A stretch of 24,392 nucleotides of DNA from assembly GCA_020650975.1 (NCBI GenBank), contig JAIPMN010019150.1, positions 1-24,392 of the forward strand, in the 5' to 3' direction. Below the pieces are notes generated by a model. The model was not told the DNA's origin. It ran no database searches and saw only the letters and a list, made by a program, of their open reading frames with translations. Origin of the DNA: Apostichopus californicus (taxonomy: Eukaryota > Echinodermata > Holothuroidea > Aspidochirotida > Stichopodidae). Shown one piece after another: positions 1 to 11,900 of the stretch (position 1 is its first letter; every line of letters begins with the position of its first letter). A program made the position numbers and the translations under genes.

Positions 1-1366
1 TATTGATTGTTCTAAAACCAACTGGCTTTAAAATTTGTGCGAAATATTAGGTAACCATAAAAAAAAATCGTCATTTGCTGTATCAAGGAGGCCTAGGCTA
101 TGGTCATAAGTAATTTGGCAACAGTATAGGCCTACAGGCACTCGTAACGTTGTGTATGTGTAGTGTTTTGAGCGTGTCGTGTTCAAATTCTTCGATTTCT
201 GTCATCTTTTGGAAAAGCTTGTGGTGGAGCAACCTGATACCACATATCGGCTCGGCATTTTTAACATTTACGAGATAAATTAACGTAAAAACAAACTCCA
301 AACACCAAATCTAAATTACTACGGAGCACTGCAACAGTGTAATGGTGTGTGTTCTCAGACGCTTAAGAAAGTAAACATAGCGTCTCGGAAGTGAGCTGAG
401 TTCCTCGACTGACGTCACGCCGCGTTGCCGTAAATACAACAATTTTTAGAAAGTTTTTATTACCCTCGAATTTTTGATCGTTTATTCCTCGAGGATGCAA
501 GCTTCGTTTGACACAAATTGGGTATCATTGGAAAGCAACGAGTGTACAGAATACGATGATAAAGAATTTTTTTTTCATTTCATAACCTCTTTAAGAAGCT
601 AATTGTTTGTTGTGTCTTTGTATTTACCTATTATATAACTCTAATGAATCCGTGAATCACTGTTTTCTAAGACCTAGTAGCAAGCCTTATGTAACTTATA
701 TAAAGATAGCAAAACTCCACATTTCCTATTTGCGATATGTTATCTATTCTTTTGTGTTCAAGCTGCACACAGCGACCATCTTTTCTTGAATCATCCCTTA
801 CAAACATAATATTTCTATACATGCTGAAAAAGTCCAGATTATTTTATAGGTTAAAGATCAATCTCCTCCATTACATTGTTCATCGAGATTAAACCAATGA
901 TTGTGTGTATTGTAATACATTATACTTCACTACCTACCTCCTTGCTGTAAACTGCATCTGTCACATCGAGCGTACGATCATCATACTATAAGTTAGATAC
1001 AATAGGAAGGTTTATGAGCTTTACCAATATGACGTCACAAAATCACTCCAACAGTGATGAGGCGAATCAAGAATTAATTTCTTTTCAATTCAAACAAAGA
1101 AGGAAATATGCTACAAAGAAAATGTTACTTTGGGATGAATATCAGAGATGCTTAGGATCAAAGTAATATCAAAAATATCTGTCATGTGACACTTTGATGA
1201 CGTTAATATTCAAACTGCAATAAGGAGCATGTATCTGGTAATTTACAGGAACAAAGGTGACAAGAATGAATGATCTATCAACTGTTCTTTGTTGCCTTTT
1301 AATCTTTTTGATATTTATGTAACGGTATCGTAGACTGACGCTGATCAAAAGTTAATGCAAAGACCA
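1..1366. other. 3' flank without a supported gene
   Basis: No credible exon on either strand; the short open frames show no composition or motif of interest. Two perfect CRE-type palindromes TGACGTCA stand at 410-417 and 1030-1037, which may be chance or part of a regulatory region for a gene to the left. Otherwise AT-rich sequence. Confidence 0.5.
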
Positions 1367-2734
1367 AGGGCGGCGGAAGCACTTTTATTCTGGTGGGCAC
1401 CAACGTCGAAGGGCACTTTGCAGAAATTCAATTGGACTGATGCAACCTGATATTTAGTACCCTTTATAACTCTTATTGTATTATCATATTTGCGTGTACA
1501 CATCACTCCATCAACGCCCCCCCCCCCCCAAGGAAACAATGCATACTAGCACTGCAATATCCACTAACCAAAACATTTTGTGAAAATTCGGGCAATATAC
1601 TGAGAATTTTTCGGGCACCTATTGAAAGAAAAATAATTTGCTATGTGTTTTTGAATGGTTAAACTGATATTATTATGATCATTATTATTGTAACGACTTT
1701 CCCAATAATTCTTACCAATATGGAAGGGTAATAACACGGCAAATGATTGTATGTTATTGGCATGCGATGCATCAAGTTTAATAAATCTGGAGGAACTATC
1801 ACACAGTAAATATGCGCGTACGCGCGTACCATGCATGGAGGGTCATGTGATGTGTTCCAGGGTGGTACTAATATATTTCTCTCCCCATTATGCATGATGA
1901 TTTCACCCAACTAGTATGTAAATGTGTATGCCTGCTTAGAGCAGCAGACGACACCCGTTACCTAGCATTAACCGTGCCTGTAGCCTAATGTGATAGCTAT
2001 ATTCCCGTCGAGCAGCATTAGGCTCTGTTCCATGGAGAATTCCGTGGTTGCACTGAACTAAAAATGTTCCCACAGCAACACGTCCAGTTCAACAATCCTT
2101 TTCGACAAAAAATCGTTCTTGAAATACAATTCCGACATCGACATCGACATTTCCCGCTGCAAGCCCAATGTATCTGTACTTGTTCTGTGCCAGCATGTCT
2201 AACGTTAGCATATTAGCTATGAAGTACCAGTACCTTCTTACGCCGTTAGTTCCCATGTCCGATCCGTCTTGGTGCAAATCTTTCACGAAGTCACTAACAC
2301 TACTCTCGAACTGCTACAGAGAAATATCAGTTTGGTACCACCCTGGAACACATCACATGACCCTCCATGCATGGTATGCGCGCGCCCAATTGACATGAAT
2401 CCTCCAGATTTCTTAAACTCGTTGATGCGATGTAATAAGCGACGCATACCTATATGATATGCACCTTAACATGTTGAACGCGCGCGGAGCGTGCAAAAAA
2501 TGTTGTTAATATTTTTCGGGCAAGTCGTTACAGCCCCCAAAATCAAATTTGGCTCCAATACGCCTATGGTAGTAAACATTTAAAACTTCCCGAAATATTT
2601 CATTCGACGTGGGTTTCGCTTTGTAAACTCTTTTTTTATTTAGAAATTTTTATGTAGAAGGGCACATTTTTAACCTGAGGAAAAGTGTGGGGGTACGTGC
2701 CCCCTGTGCCCCTTCCCCCCGGTTCCGCCGCCCT
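1367..2734. mobile_element. Foldback-like TIR element, about 1.37 kb
   Basis: Perfect 12-base inverted ends AGGGCGGCGGAA (1367-1378) and TTCCGCCGCCCT (2723-2734). Further in, 1828-1869 and 2334-2375 are inverted copies of each other with 41 of 42 matches, and looser inverted similarity continues on both sides (for example CTCCAGATTT around 2401-2412 against the complement near 1785-1795). The middle (1890-2315) has no recognisable protein. I found no convincing target site duplication. A non-autonomous foldback or MITE-type DNA transposon is the best description; the superfamily is open. Confidence 0.7.
2635..2640 (-). terminator. Candidate poly(A) signal AATAAA
   Basis: AATAAA on the minus strand, 105 bases beyond the stop codon, followed by an A-rich stretch. 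It lies inside the foldback element, so the 3' end of the message would be supplied by transposon sequence. A hexamer alone is weak evidence. Confidence 0.4.
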
Positions 2735-2745
2735 CGGCAAATTCT

Positions 2746-2913
2746 CTACGATACTAGACACACACAGCAGCAGTTGTAACTGACAGTGTGAAGCAATTGA
2801 TTCTGGATTAGAAGATTAAGCTGTAATACAGTAGATAATTGCATGAGGTTTTCATCTACTACTTTTAGGCAAGATGCACAACGAGGTACTGCAATCAATG
2901 TTAAATCCATGTA
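2746..2913 (-). CDS. Putative last exon with stop codon
   Basis: The acceptor TTTGCTGGTCACTTCAG precedes 2913. The exon is in phase 0, residues 1180-1234, then TAG at 2748-2746. The first 35 residues align loosely with the fourth exon of unit 1 (a C..(R/C)L..(L/V) helix, then LQLNLL against LQLLKK). Where the unit-1 exon has a donor this one reads on into a Cys-rich tail (NCCCVCLVS) and stops. The gene may end here, or a later donor or exon may have been lost when the foldback element landed beside it. Least certain of the fourteen exons. Confidence 0.6.
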   Translation of the reverse strand, partial: YMDLTLIAVPRCASCLKVVDENLMQLSTVLQLNLLIQNQLLHTVSYNCCCVCLVS

Positions 2914-5900
2914 CTGAAGTGACCAGCAAAGACAACATGAAAACAAAACTGGTTAATCAATTTTTCATATAATCTTGAACTATTAATTAAAATACAATCA
3001 ATCGTATACGAACACTGGTCAAAGTATGGTTACACAGACATGATGATATTCTATTTAATTTTCTTTGTTACTTGATTCATTCATGTGAGTCCACCTCAAC
3101 AATCTGACCAAACATATTTTGGTGCATCTTACCTGTCGAATTGCTCCTTGCTTTAATTGTTTCATTTTGAAAATAATTTAACAGTCCTTGGGGAGTTCTT
3201 TGGATATATTAACTCTTCTTTACAAATAAATATATAACCAGTTGGCAAGCAATAGGTTGGAACATGTTTGAATAAGTTGTTAATACTCACCATCCATCGA
3301 CCAGATTCAAGGTTGAGGTCATACATTCTGCCAATATTGTACGGTAACCAAGTGACTAAAAATGAAAGAGGTAAGTATGCCATGATTAACAAAATAAAAA
3401 ACAACATGAATATTTCACTCCCAGACACCCCAATGACCTACACTACAGTCACATAAGTCTTGAGCAATGTGTTGTGAAGAGACTGAACAAGTCTGCTAAG
3501 CCCTATTTTACATAATTACATTAACATGTTGGATGCTGTAATAATAGTAATCAGTATCAGATCATAACGTTAATGTACAAACTGTTGATATTGAACAACG
3601 GACAGAGGTTAATCTGAGCATTCGCATAAAGTACCTTTCACTTTCCTTGACTTCAATATTGAAGGAATGGACTCAACAGCGACAGACGGAGGTAACAGAC
3701 AAGATAAGAACCTGTGAAATTAAGCAGAACCATGAGTCGGTCAATTGCGTGATCATAACTCACAAAAAGTTATTGGATTTCAAATTTTGTTAATTTTCCA
3801 GATGATTCAAAAGCTACCAGAATCCAGCAATGATACTGTCAATTACCTGAACTAGTAACGCGTTGACAATAACGCAGACAATGTATCTCATATATATAAA
3901 CAAAGAGTAAAATATATTGAATAGAAGGAAAATACTCGAAAAATATTTCATTTTCTGCCGAGTCCCTAAAATGACATATCTTGTTTACTAATAATCTGAA
4001 TGAAGCACCACTCCTCAAGATCCAAACCACTTCCGAAACATCTTCAAAGAAACGCCAGTATGCATCTGGTTCTTGGTGAAGACTCTTGGTGCCGTGGTGA
4101 GGCCAAATGGTAGGGCAACAAACTGGTAATCCACACCCCTGTAGTGAAAGGCCAGAAACTTCTGGTCTTCTCACTTGATCGGGGGGTGCAGGTATGCATC
4201 TTTAGAACCAATGAGGTGGCCCACAATCCCTTTGCTAGGATCGACCTAATTGAAAGTGTGTCCATCCGGAATGACTTTGGTTTTACGAATTGTTTGTTCA
4301 AGGGCTTTAAGCTTAGTATGGGCCTCAAAAGGGCCTGTTCCTTTCTTCGGAGTCAGGAAGAATGATGACCTGGACAGAATCTAGTTCTCGGATGGGTTGG
4401 ACCTTTCTGATCGCTCATTTGTCAAGAGGTCTGTGATCTGTCTCCAGTGTCTGCTGTTGGTCAAGGTCCAAAGGAACTGTTGTGGCTTTCCAATTGCCAG
4501 ACAATGGAGGGTTGGAGCTGATGACCTCCAGTACCCACGGACCTGGATCTACAAAGTCAAAATTGCGGGAGAACCTCATAAGTCACCCCCACCGGGGGGA
4601 ATCCCCTGTAGGACGGGCATCTCTAGGGGCGTTGTTGTTGGCGGTAACCTCTGTAAGAGCCTCTGTTGAAGCTCCTGTAGTTGCCGCGGCGGTATGAACC
4701 TCTGCCTCTTTCGGAATTTTGTGGTTTTACCTTGTCCTTGGTATATTGTTGCTTGTTGTAGCTCTGTCTACCTTCATAACTAGACCTTTGGTCTCCTGAT
4801 GCTTTCGGGAATCCGCTGGATTTCTGGCGTCTCGTTGTTGTCAGCCTCTCTCAGAGACCGCATTTTTCAGCTTCATATTGGAGATGGGTATCGTATTGTC
4901 CACCAAAGAGAGCTTCCCCTAATAATGGCAAGTTGTGGAAATGTTGCTTCACCACATGTGTGGGCCAGGACAGTGAGTCTAGAACCAAGTCCCTCCGCTT
5001 AGTTGTCGCACGGACAGCGATCTTGGACAACTGGTCGATATCAATCTAGAGACTGGACCGAGTAGTGTCACAATCGCCACTGTGCCTTTCTGGAGATATC
5101 CTCAGCTTGCTGAAAGGGGAGAGGACTTTGGCAAATAGTATCATAGCAGATGCTTATTTCAGGACAACTTTTCTGGCTCTGTCAGCATCCTGTAACGCCT
5201 TGTTGGATCTGTATGAATTGATCCTTGGCATTGAAAACCCCAGCGGCTGTAAGCCTTTTCTCTGGCAGATTCCAGAACCAACTGAAATCGTGGTGAGGAG
5301 TCCTCTGGAATCATTCTTTGTTTTTTTGGTTTTTCTTATATTATTATTATTATACTGAAATCTGAGGATTGACCTATAAAAATGATATAACATGGAGATA
5401 AATATGGAGATAAAACATTAGGATACAAAATTAAGTAAACAACTTTTGCTAAAAAAATCGATCAAAAACAAAGTAGAAGGATGGTAGCCACGTAGAAGAT
5501 AAGACTGAATCCCATGTGTCAAAATATAACACTATCGATACGATCAAACTTGGACCAATAGTCAAAAGAGGAAGGAGGAGTCAGGGCCTGGATGGATGGT
5601 AGCCACACCCCAGTTTATAGAATTGACCAATTTGAGCATAGTATTAGAGGATAGTGTATATATATATGAGAGAGGTACATGCATGTTATAAATTGAAGGG
5701 CTCTAACAACAAAGTGAAGGTAAAGAAATGTGTCTGTAAATATTAAATGCAGAAACAATAAAGTTCTGTCCTGTGAGAGTATCATTGCATTTGGCATTAG
5801 GTTGATCAAACTTTGTAGGCATTATGCCTATTTAGAGTGTTGAAACGTTATCTAGGTACGCATAACTAAGATACTCATTGAAATACTCACATTAGCTCTT

Positions 5901-8900
5901 CCAATCGCTGTGACTGTTGTGCAAATATCAATATGCCAACAACCTCTGTCTCTGTCAGTTCTCTTCCCTCCTCATATGTATCTATCGATAGCTTCTTTAA
6001 TGACACAGGACAGGACAATTGTAGCCCTGAACAGAGGATGATGTTACCAGCATTAGCCTTGGAGAAGGACTGTAGAAGCTCCAGATGGAAGATGGGGATC
6101 TGGAGGAAGGTAACATACGGTTCAATCAACATTGAAATGATTTAGAGCTATGTCAAGTATTTATACGATTATAACCTACTGTGGCCAGTTACTTTCCTGA
6201 AGGTATCTCTTATCCATCTTAATACTAGCATAAATCCACTCCTCGCATTATTACAATGAGGCTCAAGTTTCTTTATTTAAATCTAAAATAAATATTGTGT
6301 AAAAGTAAGAGGGCCTGATGTTTCGATCCTAGCAGGATCTTCATCAAAGGCTGATATGGTGATATATGGTGATATATCTAATATGTACCAGAGTACTGAC
6401 TTACATCATTGTCAGATGCTTTCTTCAGTAGCTGCAAAGTACAATTCTGTTGTAATTTACTATCTTCAGTCAAGATCTGTAACCTCTCTGAACACAGTGA
6501 CTCAATAATATTGATATTATCAACCTGAAAATAAACACAAAATGAAGCAGTGTAAACTTTCCTCTCTGTTTTTACTTTTAATACTATTCTAATTGTAGTA
6601 TCATTGGTATTACTATAGATTAAAGAAAATCCATTGATATGAAAATAAGTCCAAATACATACAGCAAAACTTCCTTTTTATACTACCAGACTTACCACAA
6701 TGTACAGAAAAGTTGAAATACTCTCAATAGAAAAGAAACGTCATACAGGGTTTCCTTGAGTATCTTCAGTTGATTAATGATCTGAATTAATTAGTAATCA
6801 AAACTTTCCAATGACAACTCATATTTTAAAATATTGTTTCCACAACCTAGATCTACACATTGTATTCCCCAAGCTATGTCACGATCTCTGTCGTTGTCTA
6901 GTGGTTGTCTGCATTTACACTACTTCCAACTTGTTCTGCACTAATGGACACACACAATAACAAAAAGTCCTGGCAACAAGAAAAAAAAAGAATCATACCT
7001 CCCAATCACCAGACTGGAGATTCAGGCTGTAACCGTAGTCTCGCCAGTATACTATGATGACAAGTATGTAAAAATATGTTACATTTAAAGACATCTTAAG
7101 ATGTATGAAGGAGAAAAGTTAGCTTTTTCACATAAATGAAATGGATACCTCTACACTAAATATGGAACACTTCCTAACTTTGAATTTGGTGCTTTTCATC
7201 CAATAAAATGGCTTGACTTAAAACAACACAATTTTTCTGTGTTTAGACTTAAAGTAATGTTCTTAAACAGTTATCATAAGCAGTAAGTTAATAACATTGC
7301 CATTATGTTAGCTTGTACCAAAGGAATGTTTCAAGCAGTTTCGGCATGTTTCAGCATCTTTAAACTAATGTTCTTAAACAGTTAACATAAGCAGTAAGTT
7401 AATAACATTGCCATTATAGTAGCTTGTACCAAAATAATGTTTCGAGCAGTTTCGGCATGTTTAGACTTAAAGTAATGTTCTTAAACAGTTATCATAAGCA
7501 GTAAGTTAATAACATTGCCAATAAAATGGTGCTTTTCATCCAATAAAATAGCTTGACTTAAAACAACACAATTTTTCTGTGTTTAGACTTAAAGTAATGT
7601 TCTTAAACAGTTATCATAAGCAGTAAGTGAATAACATTGCCATTACAGTAGCTTGTACCAAAGGAATGTTTCAAGCATAGGACAAATCATGTAGGCAGTT
7701 AACATTTACTGCTCCTGAAATCCATGTAATCCTCCTGACAAGCAATTTATTTTGTCACTTTTTCTTCTTTTGCATCATTCTTGCTTTCACCAAAGGCTTA
7801 CAATCTGCTTTTTGCACTTCTTATGAAATGTTACAATGTGTTGTCTCTTATATCAACTCCTTGATGACTAGCTTTAATCAAATAATCAACCAATACTGAC
7901 AGAATCGATAGTTACTTTTAATTTTCCTAGATATCATCTCTGCATTGATAGACTCTTGAGAGGGCAAAAGAGGCAGCAGACATTCACTGAACCTTTGAAG
8001 TAGAAAGGAAGAAACAAACCAACATGAGAGAAAGATAGCAAAACAGTCTTGCTATGAAGCTACTTCCATGTAGGAAATGCTTAGGAAGTGCTTCAAAATA
8101 ATTGGAAACGAAACACCTTACTGTGGACATCATTTTGCTGTTTAATATGAGCCAATGAGCCCATAACTGCAGGTAGGTAATAGTGTAACGTATGTTTAGG
8201 ATCGTCCTTAGGTCGTGCTAGGAGTCCATGAAAGGAATAGGTGTGCATACAATCTGATAGATTGTAAAATAGACTCGTTGGTTATACAATTCCAGGCAGA
8301 GTATGTTGTCCTACGCTAGGAAATGCTTAGGATCCTGCGCAACGCTACTTGTAGGTACATAGTATGATAACAAAAACATGAGATTCAACTTACGAGAGCT
8401 CCTTAACAGACTGACAACGAAGCGCAAAACGGAATATGTTTGTTAACTGTATCTCTGATATTGTACGTGGTTCATTTCCCTCCTTCTCTGTCTCTATGTG
8501 TATCTTTTCAACTGTCACTAAAGGACAGAGAGAGATGCCAGATTGGAGTAAAATAGTGTATCTATCACACTCCTTGAAGGCCATGGTCAGGTTTAGGCAA
8601 GCTATGGTAATCTGTTAGAGAAATGAACAAGGTTAATGTATTGTAGTTATCCTCTAGTTAAAGAATCATGCTACATTATGAACGGATGGAGGGTTTTATG
8701 TAATTGAGTTAGACCATACAATTACATTGTGTGGTCAAAATGACATTTCAACAGTAGCTTACCATGGCAATGAAACGCTACTGGATAAAACGATTTGGCC
8801 GTTTTCTTTGAGTTTTTTTTTATTTTGCAGTAAAGGTGACCTCACAACTAAAACTCAATTTATTCGAATATTTTCAAGGTTTGGATTGTCTTTGTCATAG

Positions 8901-11900
8901 TGTGTTCATTTATTTCTGGCAGTATGGCCACATGAAAGCAATAAATCAAGTGACACTATTGGTTAAGACAACGACGATAAGTGTTGTTAGCATTTGAAAT
9001 TGTTTACGTTCGTAGGGTCATTGGGTCATTATTTTGGGATTCAACCTCTGAAGATATGTATTGAATAGCGTTCTAAATGTTGTTATTATTATTATTATTG
9101 GGAATCTGACCTCATGAATCGATTATTATCATATAACTTTCAAGAAATACAGCGCAAACTGGAAATATCAAAAAACTACTTGGCGGGAAAATAAACCAAG
9201 CACTTCAATACATGAGAGGGCCCGGGTTCGAATCCCGGTGGAGGCCGGAAGTTTTGCACTGTTTTTTGTAGGTATAAGGACACACTGATTATAATTCTAT
9301 TGTACAATAACAGTAAAAGACTGTGACCACATGACCACAAACCTGAGGAAATATGTCTTGATTGCAATGAAATAAAATGACTTCACCTGTTTTGCACTTG
9401 CGAATTCCAAAACTTGTAAAGTTGATCTCTGAAGTAGTTGACTGTCATCGCCATGTACGTGGACCACTTTAGAGGCCAACTTTGTGATTGTATCAACAAT
9501 CTTCTCATTTTTATAGTCTTGTTCCAGCATACACATCATAGCAAACTTTTCATGTTTAAGGTTGTCTTGCAGATAATTTACAATTTTACCCGAAGCAGTT
9601 TTATTAAGACCACAGGCAAATCTGTAAACATAGTGAAGTTCAAAGGGATCCAAATAACGGAGCAGTTCAGCTACACTCTGACTCTCTGTTGTAGCAGAGG
9701 TTGAAGATTCTTGAGATAGATAATCAGCAATGTAGTGGGCAGCATACCATTCACAGAACAATTTGTGGTAGAATCTGACTTCCTTTTTATAGAGAAATTG
9801 ATCACCAGTCAGAACATCTTCCTCGAAAAATATTCCAGTTTTAAGGTACTGCTCATAAAAGTCATCCCCAAGTCGTTTTCTCAGGGAAGTACTATCCCAC
9901 ACAATCAGTTGGTTTCTACCGCTCAATGCCTCATAAGCAACCTTGTTCAACTCATCATGTTTTATGTCAAAAGTTACCTTTTCAATTGTTTTGTTCATCA
10001 AATGACTATGGAAGCAAGCTATCACATTATGAAAGAAACTAGTAACGGATTTGAATGTCTTCAAGTCTTTGTTCTCGTGGCTCATGTGAGCAAACAAAAC
10101 AAACAACAAAGGAACTTGACACAAGTCACCTAGTAGAGGGTTTCGTTGGAGTTTAAGTATTATTTCCCTGGCCGCTTTTTCGTCACCCTGTACAACTGCT
10201 TTTCGAATATATTGATCTCGGATGTCTTCGTTGAAATCCGTTAAACGTATTTGATCAGTATGCGGTGCAAATTCTTTCGGCAAGTAGAAAGACCTGGTAG
10301 TCAGAATGACGTCTTTTTCCTGCAACATTTCTCTCCGAAGGATAAGAGAAATATCAGTCTCTGGATCGTCTTTATCAGGGTATTCGTCAAATCCATCCAA
10401 AATAACCAATGCACCTGAACAATTCTTTATGATTGATTCCACAATATCCTCACTCAGATCCGAGTCTCTGGGTAATATAAAACGCCGTATTGCTTGGTAT
10501 ATTGACTTCACCCCTCTCAGTTGTCTAAGCCGCAGGTAAATAAGTATCGGTACGTTACTTAAAGGGGAATCTGGAACTTTTTGGCACCAATCGTATGCAA
10601 GCTGTAGTGTCAGTGTTGATTTTCCATATCCGGGGTCGCCCTCTATAATTTGCCTACTACAATTCTCAGGTTTCTTTAGTAGTTCATGATGTGACTCTAA
10701 AAGTTTCCAAATTTTCTTTCCATGTGCTTGTTCAACTAACCGTTCAATGCCGCTATCAACATATACATTATCAACACAATACATCCTGTCTCTGATGTAA
10801 GGCAATGGTTGTACGGAGTGATAAAGTACCTCATACTTTGCCTTTAATTCCTTGATGAATTGTTCCTCCTCTGTAGGAAACCAGAAAAAGTGTGATTTGT
10901 AACAATCTTATTTTATATCAGGAACAAATTCAATAATGAAAATGGTCAGAAGAAAGTTTTTTTTTTTTTAAATTGAAATCTCATTATTGGTAGCTGCTCA
11001 ACCAAATTTACTGTAGAAAACAATGTCTTGATATTTTCATTTAATTGTTAGACATTAGATTCGTTCTCAAACTAAATGGCTTCTTGAACAGCTGCGTTAA
11101 TTGCAAAGAGACAATCAATTCCAACATTTGGCAAAGTTGTGTACAAACGAAATTTTTTCTTTGCCCAGACCATTCGGGAGTCATCATTGGATCATAATTG
11201 TTATCTGAAGTGGGGCACATTCTGATGTAATCAGAATGTTCATATCTTATTTTCATAAACCAAAAATACTGAAATACAAAAGGACCCGTGAAATTATTGT
11301 GTCATTAATTAATCACCATTGGTAACGTTAACTGTAACATGAATTTGATATGACAGCAATGAAGTCACTAGAATAATCAGTTTCAGTTTTACAAATTCTC
11401 ATTTGTAGAGGACTAATACGTTGAAATTTATTTTAATTTATGCATGGTATTGAACAGTATCTTAAAGCAATTGCAGTTATTGTTTGAAACATTCACTGCA
11501 CTCAGCTTGCAATAACTTGTACATCAGACTTACCAGGTGTCCGGTGAGTCATGGGCAACATCTAAACAAGAGAGAGGGAATGATACTTTGAAACAAATTA
11601 TCAATAAAACTATCAATTTGAAGTCACTATTTGCAAATAATTTGATTATGTAATTAACATTTTCTATTAAATAGGATACAAGTTAACATAATATGTTTGA
11701 TGTAGCTAAGTAACCATAGATTGTACCTTATTCTTATATAAATGTATTCAGAGTCTACATGACAGTCAAGCCTGCATATAGAAAAACTGTCCTCATCAAA
11801 TTCACTCAAACATAATAATTTGTTACTTGATAGCATAAACTACCCCAAATACTGTCATTAGGATTCATCCTTGAGTTGACCAGTCACCTGTATGATTGTA

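Noticed and set aside
1500-1540. Glycine-rich frame start at the poly-C run
   Set aside because: It is a homopolymer inside the foldback element, not coding.
2089-2286. Minus-strand 65-codon frame in the centre of the foldback element
   Set aside because: No motif and no splice or start support; it may reflect captured sequence but cannot be shown.
4397-5358. Plus-strand open frames of 67-97 codons in the DIRS-like region
   Set aside because: The recognisable reverse transcriptase and RG-rich motifs are on the minus strand; the plus frames are antisense noise.
9170-9245. Possible tRNA gene
   Set aside because: Only the T-arm is present; no acceptor stem pairing, anticodon arm or A box.
9176-9367. 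Minus-strand frame with RPPPGFEPGPSH
   Set aside because: PGFEPG is the usual spurious translation of a tRNA B box; the DNA is a SINE-type fragment, not a protein gene.
9438-10539. Plus-strand open frames of 77-132 codons opposite the NACHT exon
   Set aside because: They are shadows of the strongly supported minus-strand NACHT exon and show no motif.
11041-11256. 71-codon minus-strand frame upstream of the NACHT exon
   Set aside because: An exon here must run phase 1 to 1; no donor fits and the flanking exons already join in phase.
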